Below, piece by piece: positions 40,247 through 47,314 of a stretch of DNA of 64,000 nt. Source of the stretch: Streptomyces sp. TLI_053 (GTDB taxonomy: Bacteria; Actinomycetota; Actinomycetes; Streptomycetales; Streptomycetaceae); the NCBI RefSeq assembly GCF_900105395.1, contig NZ_LT629775.1, forward strand, positions 1,178,001 through 1,242,000. The letters run 5' to 3'. A program made the translations under genes and the position numbers. Numbering within the stretch: the stretch's first letter is position 1; each line of letters starts with the position of its first letter. Under the pieces are notes generated by a model. It was not told the origin of the DNA. It ran no database searches and saw nothing but the letters and a program-made list of their open reading frames with translations.

Positions 40247-40677
40247 GCGACACCCTCCGCAGCGGCGGGCGACGGGGCGATCTCGCACCAGACGATCTTC
40301 CCAACCCCGGCTCTGGGGCAGCAACCCCACTTCTCTGACAGGGACTTGACGAGCATCAGGCCCCGCCCCGACTCGTCGTCCCGACCGGCGGCCCGGACCT
40401 CCGGCACACCGTCGGCCCGTGCGTCGTGCACCTCGATCCGCAGCCGGACCGGGTCGACGGAGAGTGCGAGCAGTACCCGGTTGTCGCGCGGGGTCGCGTG
40501 CAGCACCGCATTGGTCACCAGTTCGGTGACGAGCAACAGGCCGGTGTCGATGAAACGTTCGCCATCGACGGCGCCATCGAGAAGACGTTCGAGTCGGCGG
40601 CGGGCCTCGGCCGGCGATCGCCTGCTGCGCGGCAGCCAGCACTTGGCCTCGCGGGCCGCTTCGGAGAATCCGGACAT
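40243..40677 (-). CDS. RsbW/SpoIIAB-like ATP-binding protein
   Basis: A 144-residue GHKL-type ATPase of the HATPase_c_2 group, which is very common in streptomycetes. The N box is LVTELVTNAVLHATP (~50-64), the G1 region IEVHDARADG, and the G2 box DDESGRGLMLVKSLSEKWGC. Such proteins act as anti-sigma factors or serine kinases on anti-anti-sigma proteins, usually opposed by a SpoIIE-type phosphatase; one such phosphatase is encoded at 51240-53027. It starts at ATG 40677, divergent from the XRE gene. Its stop overlaps the start of a small unknown gene. Confidence 0.88.
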   Translation of the reverse strand: MSGFSEAAREAKCWLPRSRRSPAEARRRLERLLDGAVDGERFIDTGLLLVTELVTNAVLHATPRDNRVLLALSVDPVRLRIEVHDARADGVPEVRAAGRDDESGRGLMLVKSLSEKWGCCPRAGVGKIVWCEIAPSPAAAEGVA

Positions 40678-40985
40678 GGGGGAGCCACCTTCCGAACACG
40701 GGGGTTGAACCGGGGCGGCGGCGCGGCCGCAGGCATGGGCATGCGCACCGGTCAGCCGCACAACGCAAGAAGAGTCCGGCGGCCGACAGGAGAGTCACAG
40801 CTCGTCATCGGCTCGCTACGCACAGCATGGAGTACTGGTCGAGCTGCAAGCAAGTCATGTCGAGCAAATATGAAAACTTTCACTGATGCCCACAAGGTGG
40901 CACGTCTAGAGTCGAGTTGGCGGTGGCGAAGCACCGCCACCGCCGTGCACACTGGACTACGCACCACTCAGGAGGGGCTACACAG
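40678..40985. promoter_or_regulatory. divergent control region between the ATPase gene and the XRE gene
   Basis: 308 bases without a gene. The part at 40840-40915 is AT-rich for this genome (AAATATGAAAACTTTCACTG) and probably holds the rightward promoter, with TAGAGT at 40909-40914 as a -10-like hexamer. I see no terminator or repeat. Confidence 0.4.
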
Positions 40986-41831
40986 ATGGCAGTTGCAGTA
41001 CCGGCCGTGCGCTACCGGCGCATCGCGGCAGAGCTGCGGAGGCTTCGCGAGCTCAGGAACCTCTCGGCGGAGGAAGTCGTCGCCCAGGTCGACGGCGTCA
41101 ACCTGGTGAAGCTGAGCAGATACGAGAACGCCCGGGTCCAGCTGAAGCCCGACGTGGTGCGCGCGCTCCTGGACTTCTACGAGTGCGAGCCGGACCTCAA
41201 GGAAGTCCTCGTCGAGATCCTGCGAGACAAGCACCGGCCGGGCTGGGCTGCTGGATTCGATCAGCTCAACTCGCTGTATCACGATCTGATCAGACTCGAA
41301 GAGACCGCCATCGGCAACAAGTCCTACGAGCCTTCCTACATCCCTGGACTTCTCCAGACGCGACGGTACGCACACGCCATCATCTCCAGTGGCGTGTTCA
41401 CAACTCCCAGCGTCGAGGCCCGTGTCGATGTGCGGATCAATCGGCAGTCGGTTCTCACGCGCGCCGATGCGCCACTCAAACTGTGGGCGATCATCCACGA
41501 GTCGGCACTGACGATGAGAGCCGCAGACGGCCTCATGGCCGATCAGCTCGACAAACTCATCCAGTGGAGCGACCTTCCGAACGTCAGCATTCAGATCATG
41601 CCGGCGCTTGCCCCTCCACACCCCGGTATGAGCGGACCGTTCACGCTCCTGGAGTTCCGGCAGCGGGATCTGGACCTCGTGCTGCTCAGCGACATGCTCG
41701 CCAGCAACTGGGTGGAGAAGCCTGAGCACGTCGATCTCTATCGCGCGGCCTTCGACGAGATCATGGCGACCGCCCTCAGCCTCGGCGAGTCACTCAACAT
41801 CATCCGAGAGAAGAGAGATCAGCTCAAGTGA
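40986..41831 (+). CDS. XRE-family regulator with DUF5753 domain
   Basis: A 281-residue WhiJ-like regulator. The helix-turn-helix lies at ~10-65 (LRRLRELRNLSAEEVVAQVD, then LVKLSRYENARVQLK). The DUF5753 part shows FDQLNSLYHDLIRLEETA, YIPGLLQTRRYAHAIISSG and LWAIIHESALTMRAADGLM. It is the second XRE-DUF397 pair of the window but differs clearly in sequence from the first (2326-3177), so a recent duplication is unlikely. Base composition here is somewhat lower in GC than its neighbours, which hints at separate origin. The ATG 40986 is preceded by AGGAGG. Confidence 0.9.
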   Translation: MAVAVPAVRYRRIAAELRRLRELRNLSAEEVVAQVDGVNLVKLSRYENARVQLKPDVVRALLDFYECEPDLKEVLVEILRDKHRPGWAAGFDQLNSLYHDLIRLEETAIGNKSYEPSYIPGLLQTRRYAHAIISSGVFTTPSVEARVDVRINRQSVLTRADAPLKLWAIIHESALTMRAADGLMADQLDKLIQWSDLPNVSIQIMPALAPPHPGMSGPFTLLEFRQRDLDLVLLSDMLASNWVEKPEHVDLYRAAFDEIMATALSLGESLNIIREKRDQLK

Positions 41832-42046
41832 CCCACTATTCCGTCGCATCCGCCCTGCCTGTCGAGTGGAGGAAGGCGTCCGCAAGCAACCCGAACGAGA
41901 ACTGCGTCGAGTTCGGGCGCTTCAATACGTCTGTGGCGGTCCGCGACAGCAAGGACCCCCACGGGCCCGCGCTCTCGTTCCCGGCCGATTCCTGGCTCGC
42001 CTTCGTCGCCGGCCTCCGCGTCGGCGACTTCACCGCACGCCGCTGA
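41828..42046 (+). CDS. DUF397 domain protein
   Basis: A 72-residue DUF397 protein starting at a GTG that overlaps the stop of the XRE gene (GTGA). It has the pattern VEWRKASASNPNENCVEFGR, then VAVRDSKDPHGPALSFPADS, and ends in WLAFVAGLRVGDFTARR. It is the partner of the preceding regulator. It ends 24 bases before a strong terminator. Confidence 0.92.
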   Translation: MTHYSVASALPVEWRKASASNPNENCVEFGRFNTSVAVRDSKDPHGPALSFPADSWLAFVAGLRVGDFTARR

Positions 42047-42070
42047 GACCGGCCGCACGCACACGGCGTC

Positions 42071-42094
42071 GGCCCGCACCGGGCGGTGCGGGCC
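42071..42094. terminator. bidirectional terminator hairpin
   Basis: A perfect 10-base inverted repeat (GGCCCGCACC / GGTGCGGGCC) with a four-base loop lies between the DUF397 gene (stop 42046) and the convergent MFS gene (stop 42099). Confidence 0.8.
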
Positions 42095-42098
42095 GGCG

Positions 42099-43286
42099 CT
42101 ACGACCGACGCTCCGGCAGTCCGGCGACGAGCAGCGCCGCCACGCTCGCCGCGGCTCCGACACCGACCACGGCCGGCCAGCCGCCGTGCGCCCAGGCGAC
42201 CGAACCCACGAGCGAGCCCACGGCGATGCCAAGGAAGCGGAGGGTGAACCAGCAGGTGTTCAGGCGGCTGTGGAGCGCCGGGTCGAGGGTGAACAGGACA
42301 CCCTGGCAGACGACCTGGTTGCCCCAGGTGCCGACATCGAGCACGACGACCCCGGCCGTCAGCCAGACGATCCCGCTCCCGCCGGGCAGCAGCAGCGCCC
42401 AGGCGGCGGCGGTGACGGCGACCGAGGCGAGCACGACGCGGCGGCGTCCGAAGCGGTCCGCCACGCGCCCGGCGGCCGTGGAGGCGAGGGCTCCGGCCAC
42501 GGCGACCAGGCCGAACAGACCGACGACGGTGGAGCCGTAGTGGTAGTCCTGCTCGAGCAGGAAGGTCAGCGCGGTCCAGAAGGTGCCGAAGGAGACGCCG
42601 ACCAGGCCGCCGGAGAGGGTGATGCGGCGGACCTGCGGACTGGTGGCGAAGAGCCGGGGCACCGAGGCCAGCAGCTCGCGGTACGGCAACGCCCAGGCGG
42701 GCGGGGCGGTGAGCGGCCCGGTCGGCAGTGCCCGACGCAGCACCAGGGTCAGCAGCACGGTGAGCACGCAGGAGCACCCGTACACGGCGCGCCAGCCCGC
42801 CGCTTCGGCGAGGGCCCCGGAGTACGTCCGGGAGGCCAGCACCCCGATCAGCAGGCCGGCCTGGACGGTGCCGACGGTCCGGCCGGGGTCCCGGCCACCG
42901 GCCAGGGCGACGGCCAGCGGCGCCACCAGTTGCGGGACCGGGGAGAGCAGGCCGAGTGCGAGGGCCGCGACGACCAGCAGACCCGCCGTCGGGGCGAGCG
43001 CGGAGGCCGCGAGGGCAACGGCCGAGGCCGCGCACAGGCCCAGGATCAGCCGCCGCCGGTCCCGGCTGTCGCCGAGGGGAACGATGAGCGCGATACCCGT
43101 GGCGTAGCCGATCTGGGTGGCGGTCGGCACGGCACCCAACGTCGCCGGCGGGACGTGCAGTGCGGCGGCGGCGCTGCCCAGCAGCGGCTGTCCGAGGTAG
43201 ATGTTGGCGGCGGTCAGGGCGCTGGTCGTCGCGAGCAGCGCGGTGGTCCGTCGCGGCACACGGACCTCACGGTCGTTGTCGATCAC
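42099..43286 (-). CDS. MFS transporter (drug/sugar efflux type)
   Basis: A 395-residue, 12-helix major-facilitator protein. The loop between helices 2 and 3 carries PLGDSRDRRRLILG, and the matching loop in the second half is RVADRFGRRRVVLA. Its best-fitting group is the AraJ/YnfM-like efflux set. The substrate is unknown. Start at GTG 43286 (VIDNDREVRVPRRT). It is divergent from an AraC-type regulator that probably controls it, with a short palindrome (GCCAC-CT-GTGGC, 43307-43318) between the two starts. Confidence 0.85.
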   Translation of the reverse strand: MIDNDREVRVPRRTTALLATTSALTAANIYLGQPLLGSAAAALHVPPATLGAVPTATQIGYATGIALIVPLGDSRDRRRLILGLCAASAVALAASALAPTAGLLVVAALALGLLSPVPQLVAPLAVALAGGRDPGRTVGTVQAGLLIGVLASRTYSGALAEAAGWRAVYGCSCVLTVLLTLVLRRALPTGPLTAPPAWALPYRELLASVPRLFATSPQVRRITLSGGLVGVSFGTFWTALTFLLEQDYHYGSTVVGLFGLVAVAGALASTAAGRVADRFGRRRVVLASVAVTAAAWALLLPGGSGIVWLTAGVVVLDVGTWGNQVVCQGVLFTLDPALHSRLNTCWFTLRFLGIAVGSLVGSVAWAHGGWPAVVGVGAAASVAALLVAGLPERRS

Positions 43287-43306
43287 GGGACGAAACGCTA
43301 CGGAGA

Positions 43307-43318
43307 GCCACCTGTGGC
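43307..43318. promoter_or_regulatory. short palindrome between AraC and MFS genes
   Basis: GCCAC and GTGGC arms with a two-base centre lie in the 73-base divergent gap. It is a candidate regulator site, but at this length and GC content it could be chance. Confidence 0.3.
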
Positions 43319-43359
43319 AAGCTTTCGCCGATCTGCCGTCCCCTGTCGAGAGTGCGCCA

Positions 43360-44166
43360 ATGCATGGCAAGAGCGAGAACCGCGACGACTACCAGCACGT
43401 GCCGCGCCCGCTGGCGGCGATGGCGCGCGACCTGCCCGACGGCCACCACATCCCCCCGCACCACCACCGCCGGGCCCAGCTGATCTACGGAACCAGCGGA
43501 GCGATCACCGTCGTCACCGACCGGGGGACGTGGGTGGTTCCGGCCACCAGGGGCGTCTGGGTCCCGGCCGGCGTCGTGCACGCGATGACCTGCACCGGGC
43601 CGGTGCGGATGCGCACGCTGTACCTCGAACCCGGCGCCGCGGCCGGCCTGCCCGACACGCCGACGGTCGTCGCGGTGCCGCCGCTGCTGCGCGAACTCGT
43701 CGACGCCGCCACCCGCATCCCGCTCGACTACCGGGTCGACGGCCGCGACGGCCGCCTCGTCGACCTGCTGCTGCTCGAACTCGCACCGCGACCCGTCCCC
43801 GCCCTGCACCTCCCGGTGCCGACCGACCCCGCCCTGGACGCACTCTGCGCGGCGGTCCGCGCCGCCCCGGGCGCCCGCTGGACGACCACCACCGCCGCCG
43901 CCCACGCCCATCTCAGCCCGCGCAGCCTCCAACGGAGGTTCCCCGCCGCGACCGGCACGACCTTCTCCCACTGGGTCCAGCAGGCCCGGCTGATCCACGC
44001 CGTCACCCTGCTGGCGGGAAACACGCCGGTCACGGCCGTCGCCTCCGCCCTCGGCTACGCCACCCCGAGCGCGTTCACGGCAATGTTCCACCGTGCCCTG
44101 GGCGTGCCGCCGAGCGGCTGGTTCGAGGCCGGGGAACCCGCCGGGGAGCGCCGCACCGACAGCTGA
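43360..44166 (+). CDS. AraC-family transcriptional regulator (cupin sensor)
   Basis: A 268-residue regulator. The N-terminal cupin part carries HHIPPHHHRRAQLIYGTSGA, a His-rich ligand or metal pocket, and ends near residue 150. The C-terminal double helix-turn-helix (~165-260) has AAAHAHLSPRSLQRRF and VASALGYATPSAFTAMFHRA, the usual AraC signature. The divergent MFS gene is its likely target, as in many AraC-efflux pairs. The start is ATG 43360. Confidence 0.9.
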   Translation: MHGKSENRDDYQHVPRPLAAMARDLPDGHHIPPHHHRRAQLIYGTSGAITVVTDRGTWVVPATRGVWVPAGVVHAMTCTGPVRMRTLYLEPGAAAGLPDTPTVVAVPPLLRELVDAATRIPLDYRVDGRDGRLVDLLLLELAPRPVPALHLPVPTDPALDALCAAVRAAPGARWTTTTAAAHAHLSPRSLQRRFPAATGTTFSHWVQQARLIHAVTLLAGNTPVTAVASALGYATPSAFTAMFHRALGVPPSGWFEAGEPAGERRTDS

Positions 44167-44246
44167 GGCCGCCCCGGCGCGCCCCCGGGACCGACCGCGG
44201 GCGGACGCGGTACTCATGGGCTCCCGGAGCGAAACGGAGCACGCGC

Positions 44247-44903
44247 ATGCCCGACATCCAGTCGATCGAACAGCAACTCAAGCGCCTACGAAATGAGTTG
44301 GCACCGCCGGCCGAAGAACCGCCCGCCCTGGTGACCGAGTTCGCGACCGGACGCGGGCGGCTCGGCACCCTCGCCGCCCTCGCCGCACAGCAGCAACGGA
44401 TCATCGCCTCCGACCGCCGCAGCCTCCTCCTGCTCGCCACCCGTTGCGCGGACGCACCCCTGGGTGCCTGGTTCGCCGGCCTCGCGGACGGGGAGAGCGC
44501 GGCCCTGCGCACCGTGCCCGCCCTCGCGGCCGCCTGCGGACCGCCCGGAGCCGCGGCGGAACCCCTGCCCGGCTGCCAGGCCTACCCCTCCTACCTCGCC
44601 TGGCTCGCCCTGAACGGCCGCCCGCCCGCCGTCGCAGCCGCCCTGGTCGCCAACTTCACCGCCTGGGGCGGCTACTGCGCTTCGCTGGCCGGGGCGCTGC
44701 GCCGCTTCCACGGCTTCGGCGAGGAAGCCTGCGCCTTCTTCGACTTCTTCGCCCAACCCCCCACCGCGCTGGAGCGGGCGGCGGCCGAGGCGCTCGGTCC
44801 GGTGGGTCTCACCGGCCCTGACCCGGCCGCCGCCCGCGAGTACGGCCGACTGCTGCAGAGCTACGAGGCGATGTTCTGGCGCACGCTGGCCCAGCACCCC
44901 TGA
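44247..44903 (+). CDS. TenA/PqqC-like heme-oxygenase-fold protein
   Basis: A 218-residue helical protein. The region CQAYPSYLAWLALNGRPPAV, ANFTAWGGYCASLAGALRRF and ACAFFDFFAQPP resembles TenA-type proteins (thiaminase II, PqqC-like). Classical thiaminase II uses a Cys nucleophile in the late helices; here Cys residues occur in GGYCAS and EACAFF, but I cannot assign a nucleophile. There are no thiamine genes beside it, so a thiamine role is unproven. It ends at a terminator shared with the lipoprotein gene. Confidence 0.65.
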   Translation: MPDIQSIEQQLKRLRNELAPPAEEPPALVTEFATGRGRLGTLAALAAQQQRIIASDRRSLLLLATRCADAPLGAWFAGLADGESAALRTVPALAAACGPPGAAAEPLPGCQAYPSYLAWLALNGRPPAVAAALVANFTAWGGYCASLAGALRRFHGFGEEACAFFDFFAQPPTALERAAAEALGPVGLTGPDPAAAREYGRLLQSYEAMFWRTLAQHP

Positions 44904-44919
44904 GGTTCTGACGCACGCC

Positions 44920-44943
44920 GACCCGGCACCCCTGAGCCGGGTC
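44920..44943. terminator. bidirectional terminator hairpin
   Basis: GACCCGGC and GCCGGGTC with an eight-base loop, between the convergent TenA-like gene (stop 44903) and the lipoprotein gene (stop 44942, which it overlaps by two bases). Confidence 0.6.
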
Positions 44944-45535
44944 AGGCCTGCCAGTGCGGCTTGCCGCTGACCATCCGGCAGGTGATCACCCGGCCGCCGG
45001 CCTCGTGGGTGGTGCGGCCGAGGTCGGCGTCGCGGCAGAACTGGCCGGCCTTGTAGCAGTTGCCCGCGTTGGACTTGATCTCGCAGTCACCGGCGGCGGC
45101 CGCCGGCTTGGTCTCGACGGGCTTGGGCTCGGCCGGCACCGGGTCGGTGGGCGGCTGGGCGGTGGTCGCCTTGGGCTGGGGCGCGGCCTTGCTGGGCGTC
45201 GGCTGGGCCTTGGGCGGGGCGGTGGTCGGGACGACCGGGACGACCGGCGCCGGGTCGGCGGCCGGCTTGGTCGGTTCAGGTACGACGGCGGTCGGCGCGG
45301 GCGCCGGGGGCGGCGTCTGGACCGGCGCGGCCGCCGGGGCGGTGACGGCCGGGGCGGCCGCGGGCGGGGTGGTGACCGCGGCCGGGGCGGCGGGGGTGGT
45401 GGCGGGGGTGGTGACCGCGACGGTGGCGGTGTCGGCCGCCGTCGGGTCACAGCCCGTCAGGGCGAGACCGACCGTGAAGACGAGTCCGGCGACGGCGGCC
45501 AGGCCGCGACGACCGCCGCGCATCCGTGAAGGCAT
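44942..45535 (-). CDS. Pro/Ala/Thr-rich lipoprotein with Cys-rich C-terminal domain
   Basis: A 197-residue exported lipoprotein. The signal peptide is basic then hydrophobic (RGLAAVAGLVFTVGLALTGC), with lipobox LTGC, so it is anchored by a diacylglyceryl Cys near residue 29. A long Ala/Pro/Thr/Val spacer (~30-145) probably crosses the cell wall. The last ~50 residues form a small conserved domain with four Cys (GDCEIKSNAGNCYKAGQFC and later VITCRMVSGKPHW) that probably make disulfides. I recall this domain from other actinobacterial secreted proteins, without known function. Confidence 0.8.
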   Translation of the reverse strand: MPSRMRGGRRGLAAVAGLVFTVGLALTGCDPTAADTATVAVTTPATTPAAPAAVTTPPAAAPAVTAPAAAPVQTPPPAPAPTAVVPEPTKPAADPAPVVPVVPTTAPPKAQPTPSKAAPQPKATTAQPPTDPVPAEPKPVETKPAAAAGDCEIKSNAGNCYKAGQFCRDADLGRTTHEAGGRVITCRMVSGKPHWQA

Positions 45536-45702
45536 GGACGTGAACGCTCCGTTCCACTTGAAAGAGGATCGCGAGTCAATCAGTCCTGTCACACGGTCTG
45601 TACATACTTCAAACACTTGTAAGCAGATCGAGACCTGGCCATCACTCAGCGTCGATCAACCGGCCGGCCCCGATCACGCAGCGCCGGACCCCGCGCCCGC
45701 GC

Positions 45703-46920
45703 TCAGTCCGTCGGTGACGAGCGGCGCTCGAAGACCTCCGGGCGGGCGAGGTCGAGCGCCGTGGCGAGCGCGCCGAGCAGGACCGCCTCCTCGCCGAGGC
45801 GGCTGGCGGCCAGCGTGGGCCGCATCGGCGTGAGGCGGTGCAGTGCCTGGCCGAGGGGTTCGAGCAGCAGGTCCGCGCTGCCTCCTATACCGCCGCCGAG
45901 CACGATCAGGTCCGGATCGAGGACGGCGGACACCACGGCGAGGGCGTAGGCGAGCTGGCCGACCGCACGGTGCACGGCGGCGGCGGCGAGCGGATCACCG
46001 GCGCGGGCCCGGTCGAAGACCTGCTTGGCCGTCAACGGGCCCGTCATGCCGAGTTCCAGCGCCGTCCGGACGACCGCCTCCGCCGCGGCGACCTGCTCCA
46101 CGGTCCCGCCCGGGGTGCCGTCGGGGTGCGGCGGGAGCGGCACCATGCCCACCTCGCCGAGGGCGCCGTGGGCACCGAGGAGCGGCTCGCCGTCCTTGAC
46201 CACGCCGACACCGAGGCCCGTCCCGGCCACCAGGTAGGCGAACATCCGGCTGCCGCTCCCCCGCCCGGCGCCCAGGGTGTACTCGCCGAGCGCGGCCAGG
46301 TTGGCGTCGTTGCCGACGGTGATCGTGGTCTCCAGCCCGGCCGCGATCCGGTCGAACAGCCCGGGTCTGCCCCAGCCCGGCAGGTTGGTGGCGTACCGCA
46401 CGCCCCGCCGCTCCTCGTCCCAGACGCCCGGGGTGGCGATCACGGCGTGCACGATGTCGGCCGCGGCGACCCCGGCCTCGGCGGTGGTCTCCCGGGCGGC
46501 GGCCACCACGGCGTCGGCCACCGCGTTCGCCGTCCGCCCCTTGTTCGGGATGTCACGGCGGGCCACGATGTCCCCGGCGAGGTCGGCGACGGCGACCCTC
46601 AGCCGGGCCCGGCCGATGTCGACACCGAGCACGTGCCCGGCGAGCGGGTCGGGCTCGTACAGGACGGCCGTGCGACCGCGCTCGGGGACGAAGCGCCCGG
46701 CCTCCCGGGCCAGCCCGGCCTGTTCGAGGGCAGCCAGCGCGGCGGACACGGTGGGCTTGGACAGGCCGGTGTCACGGGCGAGTTGGGCCCGCGAGGACGG
46801 GCCGCCGAGGCGCAGCCGTTCGAGCAGCAGCCACTCGTTGTTGCTGCGCAGCCGCTGCCGGTTCCACGGCTGCGCCGGCGTGGGGCCCGGCGGAACGGTG
46901 GTCGGCAGGTCGCGGCTCAT
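45703..46920 (-). CDS. ROK-family transcriptional repressor
   Basis: A 405-residue NagC/XylR-type protein. The N-terminal winged helix (~25-80) shows LARDTGLSKPTVSAALAALE. The sugar-kinase fold follows, with the phosphate motif VLGVDIGRARLRVAVADLAG, the NDANLAALGEYTLGAG catalytic-type region and VAGTGLGVGVV. The zinc motif CxCGxxGC of many ROK proteins is replaced by PLPPHPDGTPGG, so it lacks the usual Cys ligands and may have lost normal sugar sensing or kinase activity. The start is ATG 46920. No sugar transport genes are adjacent, so its targets are not evident. Confidence 0.87.
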   Translation of the reverse strand: MSRDLPTTVPPGPTPAQPWNRQRLRSNNEWLLLERLRLGGPSSRAQLARDTGLSKPTVSAALAALEQAGLAREAGRFVPERGRTAVLYEPDPLAGHVLGVDIGRARLRVAVADLAGDIVARRDIPNKGRTANAVADAVVAAARETTAEAGVAAADIVHAVIATPGVWDEERRGVRYATNLPGWGRPGLFDRIAAGLETTITVGNDANLAALGEYTLGAGRGSGSRMFAYLVAGTGLGVGVVKDGEPLLGAHGALGEVGMVPLPPHPDGTPGGTVEQVAAAEAVVRTALELGMTGPLTAKQVFDRARAGDPLAAAAVHRAVGQLAYALAVVSAVLDPDLIVLGGGIGGSADLLLEPLGQALHRLTPMRPTLAASRLGEEAVLLGALATALDLARPEVFERRSSPTD

Positions 46921-47314
46921 CAGGTCCTCCGGTCTGGGGTCTTCTCCCGGGCACGACACGCCCTGGGCACCAGCCAGTATGACTCGTTGTCACGGCGCCC
47001 ACCGGGGGGTTCCGGTCCCGGCCGCCGGGGCGGGACGCGCCGGCGCGGAGAACCGGCCTCGTCGGGAAGGGGAACGGCCCTCGTCGAGGAGGACGCACCG
47101 AGGAGAGCGGAACGAGAGGGGAAGCGCGGCGGGAGCGGTAGGCCGTCACACTCCTCTTGCCACTCTCAAGATATAGCGCAAGGGGGGCCTTGCCGCAAGG
47201 CCCCCGTCCTGCCGCACAATCAACGACCTGAACCCGTCCCGCACCCGAACGAGCCCCTTGGAGTCCTGCTCAGTGCACCAGCCCCAGTCGGACCAACGGA
47301 TCGGAACCGCTGCC
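46921..47314. promoter_or_regulatory. intergenic region carrying the helR control element
   Basis: 394 bases between the divergent ROK and helR genes with no supported coding frame. The right half holds the inverted repeat described separately at 47182-47205, and a TATAGC hexamer at 47172-47177 that could serve as the -10 box of helR. An alternative GTG start of helR at 47273 lies inside this stretch. Confidence 0.6.
47182..47205. promoter_or_regulatory. rifamycin-associated element (RAE)-like inverted repeat
   Basis: The sequence GGGGGGCCTTGCCGCAAGGCC followed by CCC is a near-perfect palindrome whose reverse strand contains the core CTTGCGGCAAGG. From memory, this matches the RAE consensus found upstream of rifamycin-inactivating enzymes and helR in actinobacteria, where it mediates induction by rifamycins. 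It lies 110 bases before the helR ATG. Confidence 0.8.

Noticed and set aside
44247-44903. Assignment as a thiaminase II (tenA)
   Set aside because: The fold seems similar but no nucleophilic Cys could be placed with confidence and no thiamine genes are adjacent, so only the fold-level name is given.
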